Source: Hymenobacter citatus | GTDB lineage: Bacteria; Bacteroidota; Bacteroidia; Cytophagales; Hymenobacteraceae | NCBI RefSeq assembly: GCF_014333615.1 | Contig: NZ_JACSCY010000010.1 | Location: 100,064 to 164,063 of the forward strand | Reading direction: 5' to 3' | DNA length: 64,000 nucleotides | Notes under the pieces: generated by a model | What the model saw: only the letters and a program-made list of their open reading frames with translations | Databases searched by the model: none | What the model was told of the DNA's origin: nothing | Shown here: piece after piece, positions 1 to 9,284 of the stretch | Numbering within the stretch: the first letter of the stretch is position 1 | How the letters are laid out: each line of letters starts with the position of its first letter | Made by a program: the position numbers and the translations under genes

Positions 1-3000
1 GTGGGCCAGAACTACATCGTGGACAAGGTGACGCGTAGCATTGCCGGTTCCAATGGCGAGTCGGTGTCGTGGTACCAGTTCCGGGTGCCGGTGCGGCAGT
101 ATTCGGCCGTGCGGGGCACGCCCAATGGGCAGCCGTTTGGGTTCAAGTCCATCCGGTTTGTGCGCCTCTACCTCACGCAGTGGCAGCAGCCGGTGGTGCT
201 GCGCCTGGTGCAGCCGCAATTTGTGGCCAACCAGTGGCGCCGCTTCCTGAGCACCATTGCTACCCCCGGTCAGCCCGTGCTGAACAACGACACCGACGCC
301 GAGGGCTTTGCCATTTCGACGGTGAGCCTGGAGGAAAACGGCGCGTCGGCCAATACGTCGGGGGCTATTCCGTACGTGTTGCCGCCCGGCATCCAGCGCG
401 ACCAAGAGTATGGCTCCAGCACCGTGAACCGTCGGCAAAACGAGCAGAGCCTGCGCCTGGCTGTAGACGGCCTGCGCGACGGCTACGGCAAAGCGGCCTA
501 CAAAAACATTCAGATCAGCCTGCTACGCTACAAGCAGCTGCGGATGTTCCTGCACGCCGAAAGCCAGGATCCTACCGTGAACGACGACGACGTGCGCGCT
601 TTCGTCCGCATCGGCACCGACTATACCCAGAACTACTACGAGTATTCACTTCCTCTGAAGCTTACCCGCCCCGGTGCCTCTACCACCGCCGAAATCTGGC
701 CCGACGCCAACCAGATTCAGGTGGCGTTCCAGGATTTCATCAATGCCAAAGCGGCGCGTAACGCCGTTGCCGTTCAGAATGGGCTGGGGTCCGAGTTTTA
801 CTTCGCCCCGTACAACGTAGACCTACCCAACGGCGCCCGGATTACGATTGTAGGCAACCCCGACTTCTCGCAGGTGCAGGGCGCCATGATTGGCATTCTC
901 AACCCCCTGGACAACGGCGCCAGTAAGTCCGTAACGGTATGGGCCGACGAGTTTCGGGTGTTTGAGTTTGACCGCAAGAGCGCCTGGGCCGCCACGGCTC
1001 GCTTCAATACCCAGCTGGCCGATGTGGCCAACGTAACGGCTACGGGCAGCTACGTTACCTCGGGTTTCGGCGGCTTGCAGGACAAGCTCCAACAGCGCAC
1101 CACCAGCGACATCATGCGCGGCGACGTGAATGCCACCATTGCGGCCGATAAGTTCCTGCCCGAAAAGCTGGGCCTGCGGCTACCCGTGCTGGTGCAGGCC
1201 GGCACCGAGGTCAGCAAGCCTGAGTACGACCCGCTGGACCCCGATACCAAGCTCACGCAGTCGCTGCAAAAGTTTGGTTCTAATCGAGAGCTGCGCCGCG
1301 AGTACGAGAAGGAAGTCGTTTCGCAAACCAGCCAGCGCAGCATCAGCGTTCTGAACGCCCACAAGGAGCGCCTCAACCCACAAAAGCCGGTACGCCCCTA
1401 CGACATTGAGAACTTTGCCGTGAGCTACGCCATTACCGAGCGCACGCATACCGACATCAACACCGACCGCGACTACACCCGCACCTTCACGGGGGCGCTG
1501 GCCTACGTGTATCAGACCACACCCAAGAACTACACGCCCTTGGCCAGCCTGAAGGCGCTGGACTCGCCCTACCTGAAGTTTTTGCAGGAGGTAAACTTCA
1601 CGCCCCTACCCTCGCGCTTCTCGTTCAGGGCCGACCTGGACCGGCGCTACAACGAGCGGTTTTTGCAGCGCGTGCTGGAGCCTGGCACCCTACCCACCAC
1701 GGCGGGCATTGCAGGTATTTTTCAGAAAAGCTTCTATTTCAACCGCATCTACGACCTGAAGTGGGACCTGGCTAAATCCTTGATTCTGGACTACACGGCC
1801 AACAACCGCGCGATTGTGGATGAAGGAGTAGGCCGGGCTGTGGGCAGTTCCGATCAGGCTCAGCAGAACCGCGACCTGATTCGTGATAACCTGCTGCGCG
1901 GGGGCCGTACCACCAACTTCACCCAGCAAGTGGCTGTGACCTGGACTGTGCCGCTGAATAAATTCCCGCTCACCGACTGGGTATCGATGAATGCGCGCTA
2001 CTCGGCCAATTACACTTGGCAGGCGGCTTCTACGGCGCTGCGCGTGCAACGCGTCCCCAGTAACCCACTCTCGGATAGCACGACCCTCGGCAACACCATT
2101 CAGAACAACGGCGAGCTGAGTGGTACGGGCAAGATTGATCTGGTGAAGCTCTACAACAAGGTGCGCTTCCTCAACATCATCAACAACGCCCCGCCGCCCC
2201 CACCCGTGCAGCGCGATGAGAAAGGCCGCATTATTAAGCCCAAGCCTACTCCGCCCGGTGCGCCCGGCGTAGCCGGAGCCCCCGCCGACTCCACCCGCAA
2301 AGGTCCCGAGCTCCGGGCGCTGAAGGCGGTACTACGCTCCTTGATGACGGCCCGCTCCCTGGACTTTACCTACACCCGCAGCAACGGCACGCTGCTGCCA
2401 GGCTACCTACCCGGCACGCAGTTCTTCGGGATGAATAGCTCGTTTGATGCACCGGGTATTCCGTTCCTGCTGGGCAAGCAATACAGCAACTTTTCGGACC
2501 TGGATGTACTGTATCAGCGCGCCGCCAGCAACGGCTGGTACACCGAGCGCAGCGATTTGCTGAATACGCCGCTCAGCTCCTTGTTCACCGAGAACCTGAC
2601 GCTGCGCACGTCCCTGCAACCCTTCCGTGACTTCAATATTCAATTGGATGCGCGCCAGCAGCAGGTCCGCAACCGTGAAGTATTCTACCGTCGGGCTATT
2701 GATGAGGAGACGTTGCTACCCGTACCAGGCAACACGGCTACGGCCAGCAATCCGTTGGGCTCGGGCTCGTTCAGCACCTCGTTCATCTCCATCCAAACGC
2801 TGTTCGGCGACCGGTCGGCGGAGGGTACGATTTCCAAGGCTTTCAACCGCTTCGTGCAGAACCGAGCTTTTGTGTATGACCGCCTGACGGCCGCCAATAC
2901 GGCTCCTGGCGTGTACAGCTACAACTCGCAGGATGTGCTACTCCCCGCTTTCCTGGATGCCTACCGCGGCAAGTCGTCGGATGGTTATAAGGCGAAGGGT

Positions 3001-3756
3001 GGCAGCCCGACCACGCAATTTAAAGTCCCGTTGCCCAACTGGACTATTCAGTACAACGGCTTGGCCCAACTGCCCTTCGTACAGCGCTACTTTCGTTCCG
3101 TCACGCTCAAGCACGCGTACACCTCGGTGTACAGCATCAACAGCTACACTACCTCTACGCTTTATACTAAAGCGCCTGAAAACAACGAGTTTGCGACCGT
3201 CACCAACGACAACAACCTGTTCGTTCCCTACTACATTTTGGGGCAGGTAACCATTTCGGAGCAACTGGCCCCGCTGATTGGCCTCACGTTCCAAACCCTG
3301 CAAAAGGTATCCGGCAACCTGGAGTACCGCGTAACGCGCAACGTAGGCCTGAACACCATCAACGCCCAGGTAACGGAGCTGCACACCACCGAGATGGTGA
3401 TAGGCTTCGGCTACGTGACGGACCGCCTGAAGCTACCTTTCCGCATTGGGGGCGAACAAAAAGTGCTGCGCAACCAGCTCAATGCCCGCCTGGACATGTC
3501 GATTCGCGACAACACCATCATCCAGCGCACCATTGACGAGGTAGTAGACGGCGTGGATGTGGGCACTGCTGTGAGCCTCGTCACCAGCGGTACCCGCCAG
3601 GTATTGCTGCGCCCTACCATCGACTACACCCTCAACCAGCGCCTGAACCTGCAATTCTACTTCACGCGCACCGTAACGGCTCCACGCGTGCAGAACTCTT
3701 TCCGCAACGCGGCTACCGAAGGCGGTATCCAGCTTCGCTATAGCCTGTCGCAGTAA
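1..3756 (+). CDS. sprA: SprA, type IX secretion outer-membrane translocon (3' part only)
   Basis: This is the C-terminal 1251 residues of SprA (Sov), the giant outer-membrane barrel that forms the translocation pore of the type IX secretion system. The reading frame is open to the left edge, so the true start lies outside the window and the GTG at base 1 is only an internal codon. The sequence is rich in alternating beta-strand segments and ends in a short aromatic strand. A proline-rich linker occupies about residues 729-770. Presence of gcvH and a VanZ-like gene immediately downstream matches an arrangement I associate with sprA in Bacteroidota. Three T9SS cargo proteins elsewhere in the window fit an active system. 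Identification is from overall sequence character, not a database search. Confidence 0.88.
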   Translation: MGQNYIVDKVTRSIAGSNGESVSWYQFRVPVRQYSAVRGTPNGQPFGFKSIRFVRLYLTQWQQPVVLRLVQPQFVANQWRRFLSTIATPGQPVLNNDTDAEGFAISTVSLEENGASANTSGAIPYVLPPGIQRDQEYGSSTVNRRQNEQSLRLAVDGLRDGYGKAAYKNIQISLLRYKQLRMFLHAESQDPTVNDDDVRAFVRIGTDYTQNYYEYSLPLKLTRPGASTTAEIWPDANQIQVAFQDFINAKAARNAVAVQNGLGSEFYFAPYNVDLPNGARITIVGNPDFSQVQGAMIGILNPLDNGASKSVTVWADEFRVFEFDRKSAWAATARFNTQLADVANVTATGSYVTSGFGGLQDKLQQRTTSDIMRGDVNATIAADKFLPEKLGLRLPVLVQAGTEVSKPEYDPLDPDTKLTQSLQKFGSNRELRREYEKEVVSQTSQRSISVLNAHKERLNPQKPVRPYDIENFAVSYAITERTHTDINTDRDYTRTFTGALAYVYQTTPKNYTPLASLKALDSPYLKFLQEVNFTPLPSRFSFRADLDRRYNERFLQRVLEPGTLPTTAGIAGIFQKSFYFNRIYDLKWDLAKSLILDYTANNRAIVDEGVGRAVGSSDQAQQNRDLIRDNLLRGGRTTNFTQQVAVTWTVPLNKFPLTDWVSMNARYSANYTWQAASTALRVQRVPSNPLSDSTTLGNTIQNNGELSGTGKIDLVKLYNKVRFLNIINNAPPPPPVQRDEKGRIIKPKPTPPGAPGVAGAPADSTRKGPELRALKAVLRSLMTARSLDFTYTRSNGTLLPGYLPGTQFFGMNSSFDAPGIPFLLGKQYSNFSDLDVLYQRAASNGWYTERSDLLNTPLSSLFTENLTLRTSLQPFRDFNIQLDARQQQVRNREVFYRRAIDEETLLPVPGNTATASNPLGSGSFSTSFISIQTLFGDRSAEGTISKAFNRFVQNRAFVYDRLTAANTAPGVYSYNSQDVLLPAFLDAYRGKSSDGYKAKGGSPTTQFKVPLPNWTIQYNGLAQLPFVQRYFRSVTLKHAYTSVYSINSYTTSTLYTKAPENNEFATVTNDNNLFVPYYILGQVTISEQLAPLIGLTFQTLQKVSGNLEYRVTRNVGLNTINAQVTELHTTEMVIGFGYVTDRLKLPFRIGGEQKVLRNQLNARLDMSIRDNTIIQRTIDEVVDGVDVGTAVSLVTSGTRQVLLRPTIDYTLNQRLNLQFYFTRTVTAPRVQNSFRNAATEGGIQLRYSLSQ

Positions 3757-3882
3757 AAGGTGAGATGGTGAGATGGTGAGATAGTGAAATGGTGAGTTTG
3801 CTGTTCTGATTGCGCGAAATGCGCCAATAGCGCAATCAGAACAGCAAACTCACCATTTCACTATCTCACCATCTCACCTTTT
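3757..3882. repeat. Long intergenic hairpin after sprA
   Basis: A near-perfect inverted repeat fills most of the gap between sprA and gcvH. The arms run about 3757-3815 and 3830-3882 and pair over roughly 50 bp around a 14-base loop. The arms are built from degenerate GGTGAGAT / AGTGAAAT units, and the left arm carries one extra unit. It could terminate sprA transcription, but it lacks the short GC stem plus T-run of a classical terminator and looks more like a repeat element. Confidence 0.85.
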
Positions 3883-3886
3883 CCCG

Positions 3887-3894
3887 TACTTTTG
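3887..3894 (+). promoter_or_regulatory. Putative Bacteroidota -7 element for gcvH
   Basis: TACTTTTG matches the TANNTTTG -7 consensus of Bacteroidota sigma-ABfr promoters and lies 28 bases before the gcvH ATG, just after the hairpin. No clear TTTG -33 element is visible; the hairpin arm occupies that position. Confidence 0.4.
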
Positions 3895-3922
3895 AGGGCT
3901 GTTCATTTTAACCAGGCATTGC

Positions 3923-4303
3923 ATGAATCTCCCCGCTGAACTGAAGTATACCAAAGAGCACGAATGGGTGCGTGTTGAAGGCGACGTAGCGTACGTGGGC
4001 ATCACCGACCACGCGCAAAAAGAGCTTGGCGACATCGTGTATGTCGACATTGATACGCTGGACAAAGACGTGGCTCAAAACGACGTATTCGGTACGGTAG
4101 AGGCCGTGAAGACGGTTTCGGACCTGTTTAGCCCGCTCACCGGCACCGTGCTGGAAATCAACCCCGCCCTCGATGGCAGCCCCGAGCTAGTGAACTCCGA
4201 CCCCTACGGCGACGGTTGGATGATCAAGATGTCGGTGGGCAACCCCGCCGAGCTGGACGAGCTGCTGACGGCTGAGTCCTATGGCGAAATAGTAGGCGCC
4301 TAA
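3923..4303 (+). CDS. gcvH: Glycine cleavage system H protein
   Basis: This encodes a 126-residue lipoyl carrier protein that shuttles the aminomethyl group between the P, T and L proteins of the glycine cleavage complex in the cytoplasm. The lipoylation motif EAVKTVSD is present with Lys63 as the attachment site. The N-terminal KYTKEHEWV and the GDIVYVDI strand are typical of the family, and the length is normal. The ATG at 3923 has a plausible TANNTTTG promoter just upstream. The VanZ-like gene starts one base after the stop, so the two are probably cotranscribed. The genes for P, T and L proteins are not in the window. Confidence 0.97.
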   Translation: MNLPAELKYTKEHEWVRVEGDVAYVGITDHAQKELGDIVYVDIDTLDKDVAQNDVFGTVEAVKTVSDLFSPLTGTVLEINPALDGSPELVNSDPYGDGWMIKMSVGNPAELDELLTAESYGEIVGA

Positions 4304-4304
4304 G

Positions 4305-4721
4305 TTGACGGTTTCTACAAGCATAACGCCGCCCGCGTCGCCGCGCGCCTTTGCTGGCGTGCCGGCCACGTGGGCGGCGTTGGTGTTGGTGTTGACCCTC
4401 ACGCCAGCCCAGGAAATGCCCAATACGCCGCAGTGGGAGTTGCTATCGTTTGACACGGCTGCCCACGCAGGTGTCTTTGCGGTATTGTCTTTTACCACCT
4501 ACATCTCGGCCCGGCGGCAGCGCCGCTTCCCTACCTTGCGCCGTCGGGCGTTGTGGTGGGTAGGCGTTGGCTGCACCTTGTTTGGGGCGCTGATTGAGGT
4601 GCTGCAAATGACCATGAACCTAGGCCGCCACGGCGAATGGTCCGACCTCATCAGCGACACGCTGGGCACCGTGGCAGGCCTGGGTGCAGCCTGGCTATTG
4701 AGGCGCTGGTGGCAAGCCTGA
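4305..4721 (+). CDS. VanZ-like small membrane protein
   Basis: A 138-residue integral membrane protein of the VanZ-like family. Hydrophobic segments lie at about residues 20-33, 45-62, 82-100 and 115-133, and the EVLQ motif followed by a polar stretch and DLISDTLG near the C-terminus is characteristic. VanZ of the vanA cluster confers teicoplanin tolerance, but chromosomal VanZ-like proteins mostly have no known role. The frame opens with TTG at 4305, one base after the gcvH stop; a GTG at 4359 is an alternative start. It overlaps the following peptidase gene by 13 bases, so gcvH, this gene and the peptidase look like one operon. Confidence 0.8.
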   Translation: MTVSTSITPPASPRAFAGVPATWAALVLVLTLTPAQEMPNTPQWELLSFDTAAHAGVFAVLSFTTYISARRQRRFPTLRRRALWWVGVGCTLFGALIEVLQMTMNLGRHGEWSDLISDTLGTVAGLGAAWLLRRWWQA

Positions 4722-6055
4722 TAGTTACCGGGCGCCGCTGGCTACTGCTGGGGGTAGGGCTCCTACCCTTCGGGACACTGGCGCAGGACATGTCCCGCGT
4801 ACGCCACACCATTGCTACCCTCGCCGCGCCCCACATGCACGGCCGCGGCTATGTACGCGACGGCGACCAGCGCGCCGCCGCCTACCTACGGCAACGGTTT
4901 CGGCAACTGGGTTTGCAGCCTTTGGCGCCTGACTATACCCAGTCTTTTCCGCTCACGGTCAATACCTTTCCGGGGAAGCTGCAACTGGATCTTAGCGTTG
5001 GCATGCTGCGGTTTCCGGTGCTGGGCCGCTCCCGCAAGTTGCAGCCAGGCACAGAGTTCATTGCCGCCCCCGAATCAGGCCCAGGCAAAATAGGCGGGCC
5101 GTTTTCAGCGGCACCCATTATCCACCTCGATACGCTGGTTTTCACAGATGTCGCGGCCCAGCAGCGCCTGTTGAAACGCTCTTGGTACGGGGGCGGCGTG
5201 GCAATCCGTAACGCCGACGTACCCCGCCTAGCTACCCTTCCCCTACCCCTACAACAACACCTCGACTCGGCAGCAATGCGTTTTACGCTGGTGCCCAAGC
5301 TCACGGCTTCACTGGCTTCCATACAGGCTGGCCAAGTACGCCTAGATATTTTGGAATCGGTTTGGCAGAAGTATACCTCTAAACAAGATGACCTAGCAGC
5401 GCAGGTAGCTGTGCGGGTAGATGCAGAGCTAAAGCACGACTACCAAACTCAAAACCTGATTGGGATGCTGCCCGGCACCGCCCAGCCCGATTCGTTTTTG
5501 GTTATTACGGCGCACTACGACCATTTGGGAACCATGGGCCGCCGCGCCTACTTTCCCGGCGCCAACGACAATGCCAGCGGCACAGCCATGCTGTTGGAGC
5601 TGGCCGCCTACTACGCCCGCCCCGAAAACCGTCCAGCTTACTCGGTGGTGTTCATTGCCTTTGGTGGCGAAGAAGCTGGTTTGGTTGGCTCACGCTACTT
5701 CGTGCAGCACCCGTTGGTGCCCCTACCCCGCATCCGGTTCCTGCTTAACCTAGACTTATTGGGCACTGGCGAGGAGGGCATTACCGTGGTGAATGGCCGT
5801 GTTTTGCCCGATGCTTTTCAGCGCTTGCAACAGTTCAACGAGGCTGGGCATTTTGTGCCCTCCGTAGCAGCCCGCGGCAAGGCTGCCAATTCCGACCATT
5901 ACTACTTCACTGAAAGCGGTGTGCCCGCCTTCTTCCTCTACACCCGTGGCGGCCCCACTGCCTACCACGATGTGCACGACCAAGCTGCCGCGCTGCCCCT
6001 AACGGCTTTTTCCGGCGTATTTAAGTTGATTACGCAGTTTCTGGCTTCCTTTTAA
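4709..6055 (+). CDS. Secreted M28-family zinc aminopeptidase
   Basis: A 448-residue exported metallopeptidase of family M28, expected to release N-terminal amino acids with two zinc ions. Metal and catalytic residues are visible: His269 and Asp271 in HYDHLG, the Asp of GANDNASG, Glu321-Glu322 in GGEEAG, the Asp of NLDLLG and His397 in SDHYYF. I chose GTG at 4709 because it gives a clean signal peptide ending in TLAQ and has GAGG five bases upstream; a longer frame back to 4637 begins with charged, non-signal sequence that is the VanZ gene read in another frame. The first 200 residues before the catalytic domain contain no motif I recognise. Substrate is unknown. Confidence 0.88.
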   Translation: MASLIVTGRRWLLLGVGLLPFGTLAQDMSRVRHTIATLAAPHMHGRGYVRDGDQRAAAYLRQRFRQLGLQPLAPDYTQSFPLTVNTFPGKLQLDLSVGMLRFPVLGRSRKLQPGTEFIAAPESGPGKIGGPFSAAPIIHLDTLVFTDVAAQQRLLKRSWYGGGVAIRNADVPRLATLPLPLQQHLDSAAMRFTLVPKLTASLASIQAGQVRLDILESVWQKYTSKQDDLAAQVAVRVDAELKHDYQTQNLIGMLPGTAQPDSFLVITAHYDHLGTMGRRAYFPGANDNASGTAMLLELAAYYARPENRPAYSVVFIAFGGEEAGLVGSRYFVQHPLVPLPRIRFLLNLDLLGTGEEGITVVNGRVLPDAFQRLQQFNEAGHFVPSVAARGKAANSDHYYFTESGVPAFFLYTRGGPTAYHDVHDQAAALPLTAFSGVFKLITQFLASF

Positions 6056-6136
6056 GAAACCAAGCGAACGTGTAGTATATTCTTCTGTTACTTAAATCAG
6101 GTGCTGCAACGCGCTACTGTTGTGCCGTTGCGCACA

Positions 6137-6181
6137 AAAAACCACTAGCACGTCACCTGTTGATGACGTGCTAGTGGTTTT
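6137..6181. terminator. Bidirectional terminator
   Basis: An 18-bp perfect stem (AAAACCACTAGCACGTCA and its complement) with an 8-base loop, bordered by A-runs and T-runs, sits between the converging peptidase gene and the exported-protein gene and would work on both strands. Confidence 0.88.
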
Positions 6182-6209
6182 CTTACTTACGCTCGACTAC
6201 TACCTAGTC

Positions 6210-6752
6210 TTAACCGTTGGTGCGGAGGGAGCCCATGATCTGCTTGGCTACCGTTTCCCACTCGGGCTTTTGGCGGTCAGCGCAGGTGAAAGTGCACATG
6301 AGCAGCTTGCCTTCTACGTCGGTGAAGAACACCAGCGTATAAACTTCATGGCCCAACTCCGGCTTCATCAGCTCCATGTAGCCCATTTTGCGACCATTGA
6401 TTTCGCGTACACCGTTGGAAAACCACTTAGCGTTCTTGAACTGCTTGGTGTAGGTTTTGTAAAACGTCTCGGCGTACATGTTGATCATGTCCTGATCAGC
6501 TGCGTTGTCGGTGTAGGTGAAGGCAACGCTGGCTTCCTTGCTGTTGGTGTAGATAACACTCGGGCGGCTTTGGGCGCTGCCGTAGTTGAAATCCATTTGT
6601 TGCTCACTCATTACCTCAAACCCTTTGGGAATGAGAATCTCAACCCGTTCGCTGAGTACGCGCTTCTTAATAAGCTCTATCTCGGCGAATGGGCGAGCAG
6701 CCATTAGAAGCATGGAAAGGCAGAGAAACGGAAGTAGTAAAGCTTTTTTCAT
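6210..6752 (-). CDS. Exported protein of unknown function
   Basis: A 180-residue protein starting MKKALLLPFLCLSMLL, a clear signal peptide probably cleaved near AAARPF. The mature part has an alternating strand/helix pattern and contains few cysteines; it resembles small periplasmic proteins that Bacteroidota carry with a fold used for sensing or binding, but I recognise no named family and no catalytic motif. I took the ATG at 6752 rather than one 57 bases upstream, because the upstream extension would place another hydrophobic stretch before the signal peptide. It faces the peptidase gene tail to tail across a shared terminator and has an AT-rich upstream region that probably carries its own promoter. 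Confidence 0.7.
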   Translation of the reverse strand: MKKALLLPFLCLSMLLMAARPFAEIELIKKRVLSERVEILIPKGFEVMSEQQMDFNYGSAQSRPSVIYTNSKEASVAFTYTDNAADQDMINMYAETFYKTYTKQFKNAKWFSNGVREINGRKMGYMELMKPELGHEVYTLVFFTDVEGKLLMCTFTCADRQKPEWETVAKQIMGSLRTNG

Positions 6753-7081
6753 AACATTTACTTGAAAAAAGATGAATTTCAGAAGAATGATGGATACGCC
6801 ATAGAGCATACCCCTGCTTGATTAGCACAATTTACTACGAATAATCTTAAAGACAAGTTTTGTCCAAAAGAAATATTTTTGTGCTTTCTACATCCATCTC
6901 CGAAAACCCTGCCAATTTCTCATAAAATAGTCAATTGTAACGATATAAATCTCTTCGCACCCTACATACATTCCTTGCTTATCATTGATAAAGTACTGTA
7001 AACATAGATCAAAATAAAAACTTGAAATCATGTAAAAATACCATATAACTATTTCTATCAACCAAATTTAAGCACTACCAA
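6753..7081. other. AT-rich non-coding gap
   Basis: These 329 bases contain no credible gene. The stretch is markedly more AT-rich than its surroundings. It lies upstream of the exported-protein gene and downstream of yicC, both on the - strand, so it should hold a promoter for the former and an end of transcript for the latter, but I see no convincing hairpin or -33/-7 pair. Confidence 0.6.
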
Positions 7082-7969
7082 TTATAGGATATTATTTATT
7101 TGCTCTTTGATTTTCTCTAGTTCTTCTTTCATTCCCACTACTAAATGCTGGATAGTAGAATCATTCGCTTTTGATCCAATTGTGTTGATTTCGCGACCTA
7201 TTTCTTGGGAAATGAAGGCGAGTTTTTTGCCTGTAGGCTCGGGCAGATACACAGTTTCGGTGAAGTAGTGCAGGTGATTGATCAGGCGCACTTTTTCCTC
7301 GGCAATGTCGAGCTTCTCGATGTAGTACAGCACCTCCTGCTCGAAGCGGCTGGCATTGAAATTTTCCGTCGCAGCTAGCTCATTCAGATGGTTTTGCAGG
7401 CGTTGCCGAACTTGGGTAATACGCGTCGGGTCGTGGCGCTCTACGTCTGCCAGGGCCACGCGAATGTGGTCGATATAGCTCAGAATTTCGGTGGTCAGGG
7501 CTTGGCCCTCGTCGCGGCGAAACTGGTTGATACGCTCCAGCGCCTCGTGCACCAGCGGCAGCAACTCGTCCCAGGTGATTTCCTCTTCCGGCTCTGCTGC
7601 TTGGTCGGGGCCGGCCAGCACGCCGGGTAGGCGCAGAGCCGCCAACAGGGTTTCCTCACCGGCAGGCAGGCCCAGCTCTTGCGCAATGGCTTTCACTTCC
7701 TGATAGGCCGCCAGCAACGCTTCGCGGTTGAAGATGGTAGCGGTGCGAGTGCCAGCGTTGCGACTTACTTCAAAGTTTAGATTGACTTTGCCACGAATTA
7801 GACTCTTAGCCAATAGGTTACGCACTTCCAGCTCGCGGTCTTGCAGGAAGCGGGGTAGGCGCAGGCTCAGGTCCAGGGTTTTGGAATTGAGCGATTTGAT
7901 TTCGACAGTGGCAGTGTAGTGGTCGGTTTCGCGGTGGGCGATGCCGTAGCCGGTCATGGACAGGAGCAT
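7082..7969 (-). CDS. yicC: YicC-family endoribonuclease
   Basis: A 295-residue protein of the YicC family; E. coli YicC is an RNA-degrading enzyme linked to small-RNA turnover. The N-terminal signature MTGYG and the EIKSLNSKTLD stretch are present, followed by a long helical middle and the conserved C-terminal DUF1732 segment with REINTIGSKAND and a final helical EELEKIKEQ. The ATG at 7969 gives the family-typical MLLSMTGYG start; a longer frame to 8095 would overlap the divergent glycosyltransferase. A TACTTTTG element lies 29 bases upstream. In many genomes gmk follows yicC; here it does not. Confidence 0.93.
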   Translation of the reverse strand: MLLSMTGYGIAHRETDHYTATVEIKSLNSKTLDLSLRLPRFLQDRELEVRNLLAKSLIRGKVNLNFEVSRNAGTRTATIFNREALLAAYQEVKAIAQELGLPAGEETLLAALRLPGVLAGPDQAAEPEEEITWDELLPLVHEALERINQFRRDEGQALTTEILSYIDHIRVALADVERHDPTRITQVRQRLQNHLNELAATENFNASRFEQEVLYYIEKLDIAEEKVRLINHLHYFTETVYLPEPTGKKLAFISQEIGREINTIGSKANDSTIQHLVVGMKEELEKIKEQINNIL

Positions 7970-7997
7970 ACTGAAAACAGGAAAGGTAAAACGTAAA

Positions 7998-8005
7998 CAA
8001 AAGTA
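7998..8005 (-). promoter_or_regulatory. Putative -7 element for yicC
   Basis: TACTTTTG on the - strand fits TANNTTTG. A TTGG sequence lies 16 bases further upstream and may serve as a weak -33 element. The divergent glycosyltransferase promoter lies within 50 bases. Confidence 0.4.
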
Positions 8006-8053
8006 CAGCAGCAGCGTCGAACCAAGCCTGAAGCAGGCCTGCGCCCCTACTTG

Positions 8054-8082
8054 TTTGGGCCACCCAAAACCCCGTAGCTTGC
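8054..8082 (+). promoter_or_regulatory. Putative promoter of the glycosyltransferase-flippase pair
   Basis: TTTG at 8054-8057, a 17-base spacer and TAGCTTGC at 8075-8082 resemble the Bacteroidota TTTG / TANNTTTG promoter with one mismatch. The ATG follows only six bases after the -7 box, implying a very short or absent leader. Confidence 0.35.
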
Positions 8083-8087
8083 ACGCT

Positions 8088-9284
8088 ATGACCAACCCGC
8101 GTGTGCTGATGCTACCTAAGTGGTACCCGCACCGCTACGACGACCAGGAGGGTGACTTCGTGGCGCGGCACGTAGCGGCCATTGCGCCTCACGCGCAAGT
8201 GGCAGTGGTGTTTGCCACCGTAGCGCGGGGCCCGCTTCCTACCCTTATTGTATGCGAGGCCGACCACAGCACCGGGTTTCCAACGTGGCGCTACTACTAC
8301 CGCGCTCGGCCAATCGGATTTGCCCCCTTGGATAAGCCACTGAAACTGTTGCTCTACTATTGGTGCGCGGGCCAGGGCTACCGACAGGCCCTACGGCATT
8401 GGGGGGCTCCACCCCAGCTTACGCACGTGCATGTGCTGCTGCGCACGGGCCTGCTGGCGTGGTGGTGGCGGCTGCGCTACGGCATTCCCTACCTCCTCAC
8501 CGAGCACTGGACGCTCTACCTGCCCGCCCGCGCCCGGCAACTAAGCTGGGTACGACGCTGGCTCACGCGCCGGGTGGTAGCCGGCACGGCCGCCCTGCAT
8601 ACAGTCTCCGACAACCTCCGGCAGGCCATGCGGACGTTGGGCATGTATAACCAACAAACCGTAGTGATTCCGAACGTGGTGGATACCGCGTTGTTTCATC
8701 CCGCCACAGCGGTAGACCCCAACCGGTCCCTGCTGCACGTGGCGGCTTTCAATGAAGCAGCCAAAAACCTGACGGGCATTCTGCGCGTGGTGCAGCGCCT
8801 GCGCCTTGAGCGCCCTACCCTCACACTACGCATTGCGGGCTACGGCCCCGATGAAGCCGCCGTGCGACAAGCTGCCGCCAAGTTGGGTTTACTGGATGGT
8901 GCCGTACAGTTTCTGGGCAAGCTGCCCCCTGCGGCCGTGGCCCAGGAAATGCGCCAGGCGGCGGCTTTGGTGCTGTTTAGCAACTACGAAAACCTACCCT
9001 GCGTGCTGGTAGAGGCCCAGGCCAGCGGCCTACCTGCCGTGGCTACGCGGGTAGGAGGTGTGCCAGAACTGCTGCCGCCCGATGGCCGGTATGGGCGGCT
9101 GCTCCCGCCCGGCGATGAAGACGCCCTAACCGAGGCGCTACGCGCCATCCTACAGCCAACCACAGCATTTGACACGGATAGTATGCGCGCGCACGCCGTG
9201 GCGCGGTTTAGCTATATGGCAGTGGGTCAGCAATTTGCTGATCTATACAACGAGCTGCTAGGCCTAACGCCCCCTACCCCATGA
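8088..9284 (+). CDS. Glycosyltransferase family 4 (GT-B fold)
   Basis: A 398-residue cytoplasmic glycosyltransferase that should transfer a sugar from a nucleotide-sugar donor to a lipid- or glycan-linked acceptor. The N-terminal acceptor domain begins RVLMLPKWYPHRYDDQ, a TEHWT motif follows, and the C-terminal donor domain carries the E-X7-E pair Glu301/Glu309 in ENLPCVLVEAQASGLP. I chose ATG at 8088 because the family similarity begins there; a longer frame starting at 7956 runs antisense into yicC. Its last four bases overlap the start of the flippase gene (ATGA), so the two are translationally coupled and likely serve one surface polysaccharide pathway. Donor and acceptor cannot be told from sequence. 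Confidence 0.9.
   Translation: MTNPRVLMLPKWYPHRYDDQEGDFVARHVAAIAPHAQVAVVFATVARGPLPTLIVCEADHSTGFPTWRYYYRARPIGFAPLDKPLKLLLYYWCAGQGYRQALRHWGAPPQLTHVHVLLRTGLLAWWWRLRYGIPYLLTEHWTLYLPARARQLSWVRRWLTRRVVAGTAALHTVSDNLRQAMRTLGMYNQQTVVIPNVVDTALFHPATAVDPNRSLLHVAAFNEAAKNLTGILRVVQRLRLERPTLTLRIAGYGPDEAAVRQAAAKLGLLDGAVQFLGKLPPAAVAQEMRQAAALVLFSNYENLPCVLVEAQASGLPAVATRVGGVPELLPPDGRYGRLLPPGDEDALTEALRAILQPTTAFDTDSMRAHAVARFSYMAVGQQFADLYNELLGLTPPTP

Noticed and set aside
1..3. GTG at base 1 as the start of sprA
   Set aside because: The protein would lack most of SprA and the frame is open to the edge; it is an internal codon cut by the window.
6120..6707. A 195-codon open frame on the + strand
   Set aside because: It covers the terminator and the antisense of the exported-protein gene at 6210-6752, which has a clear signal peptide.
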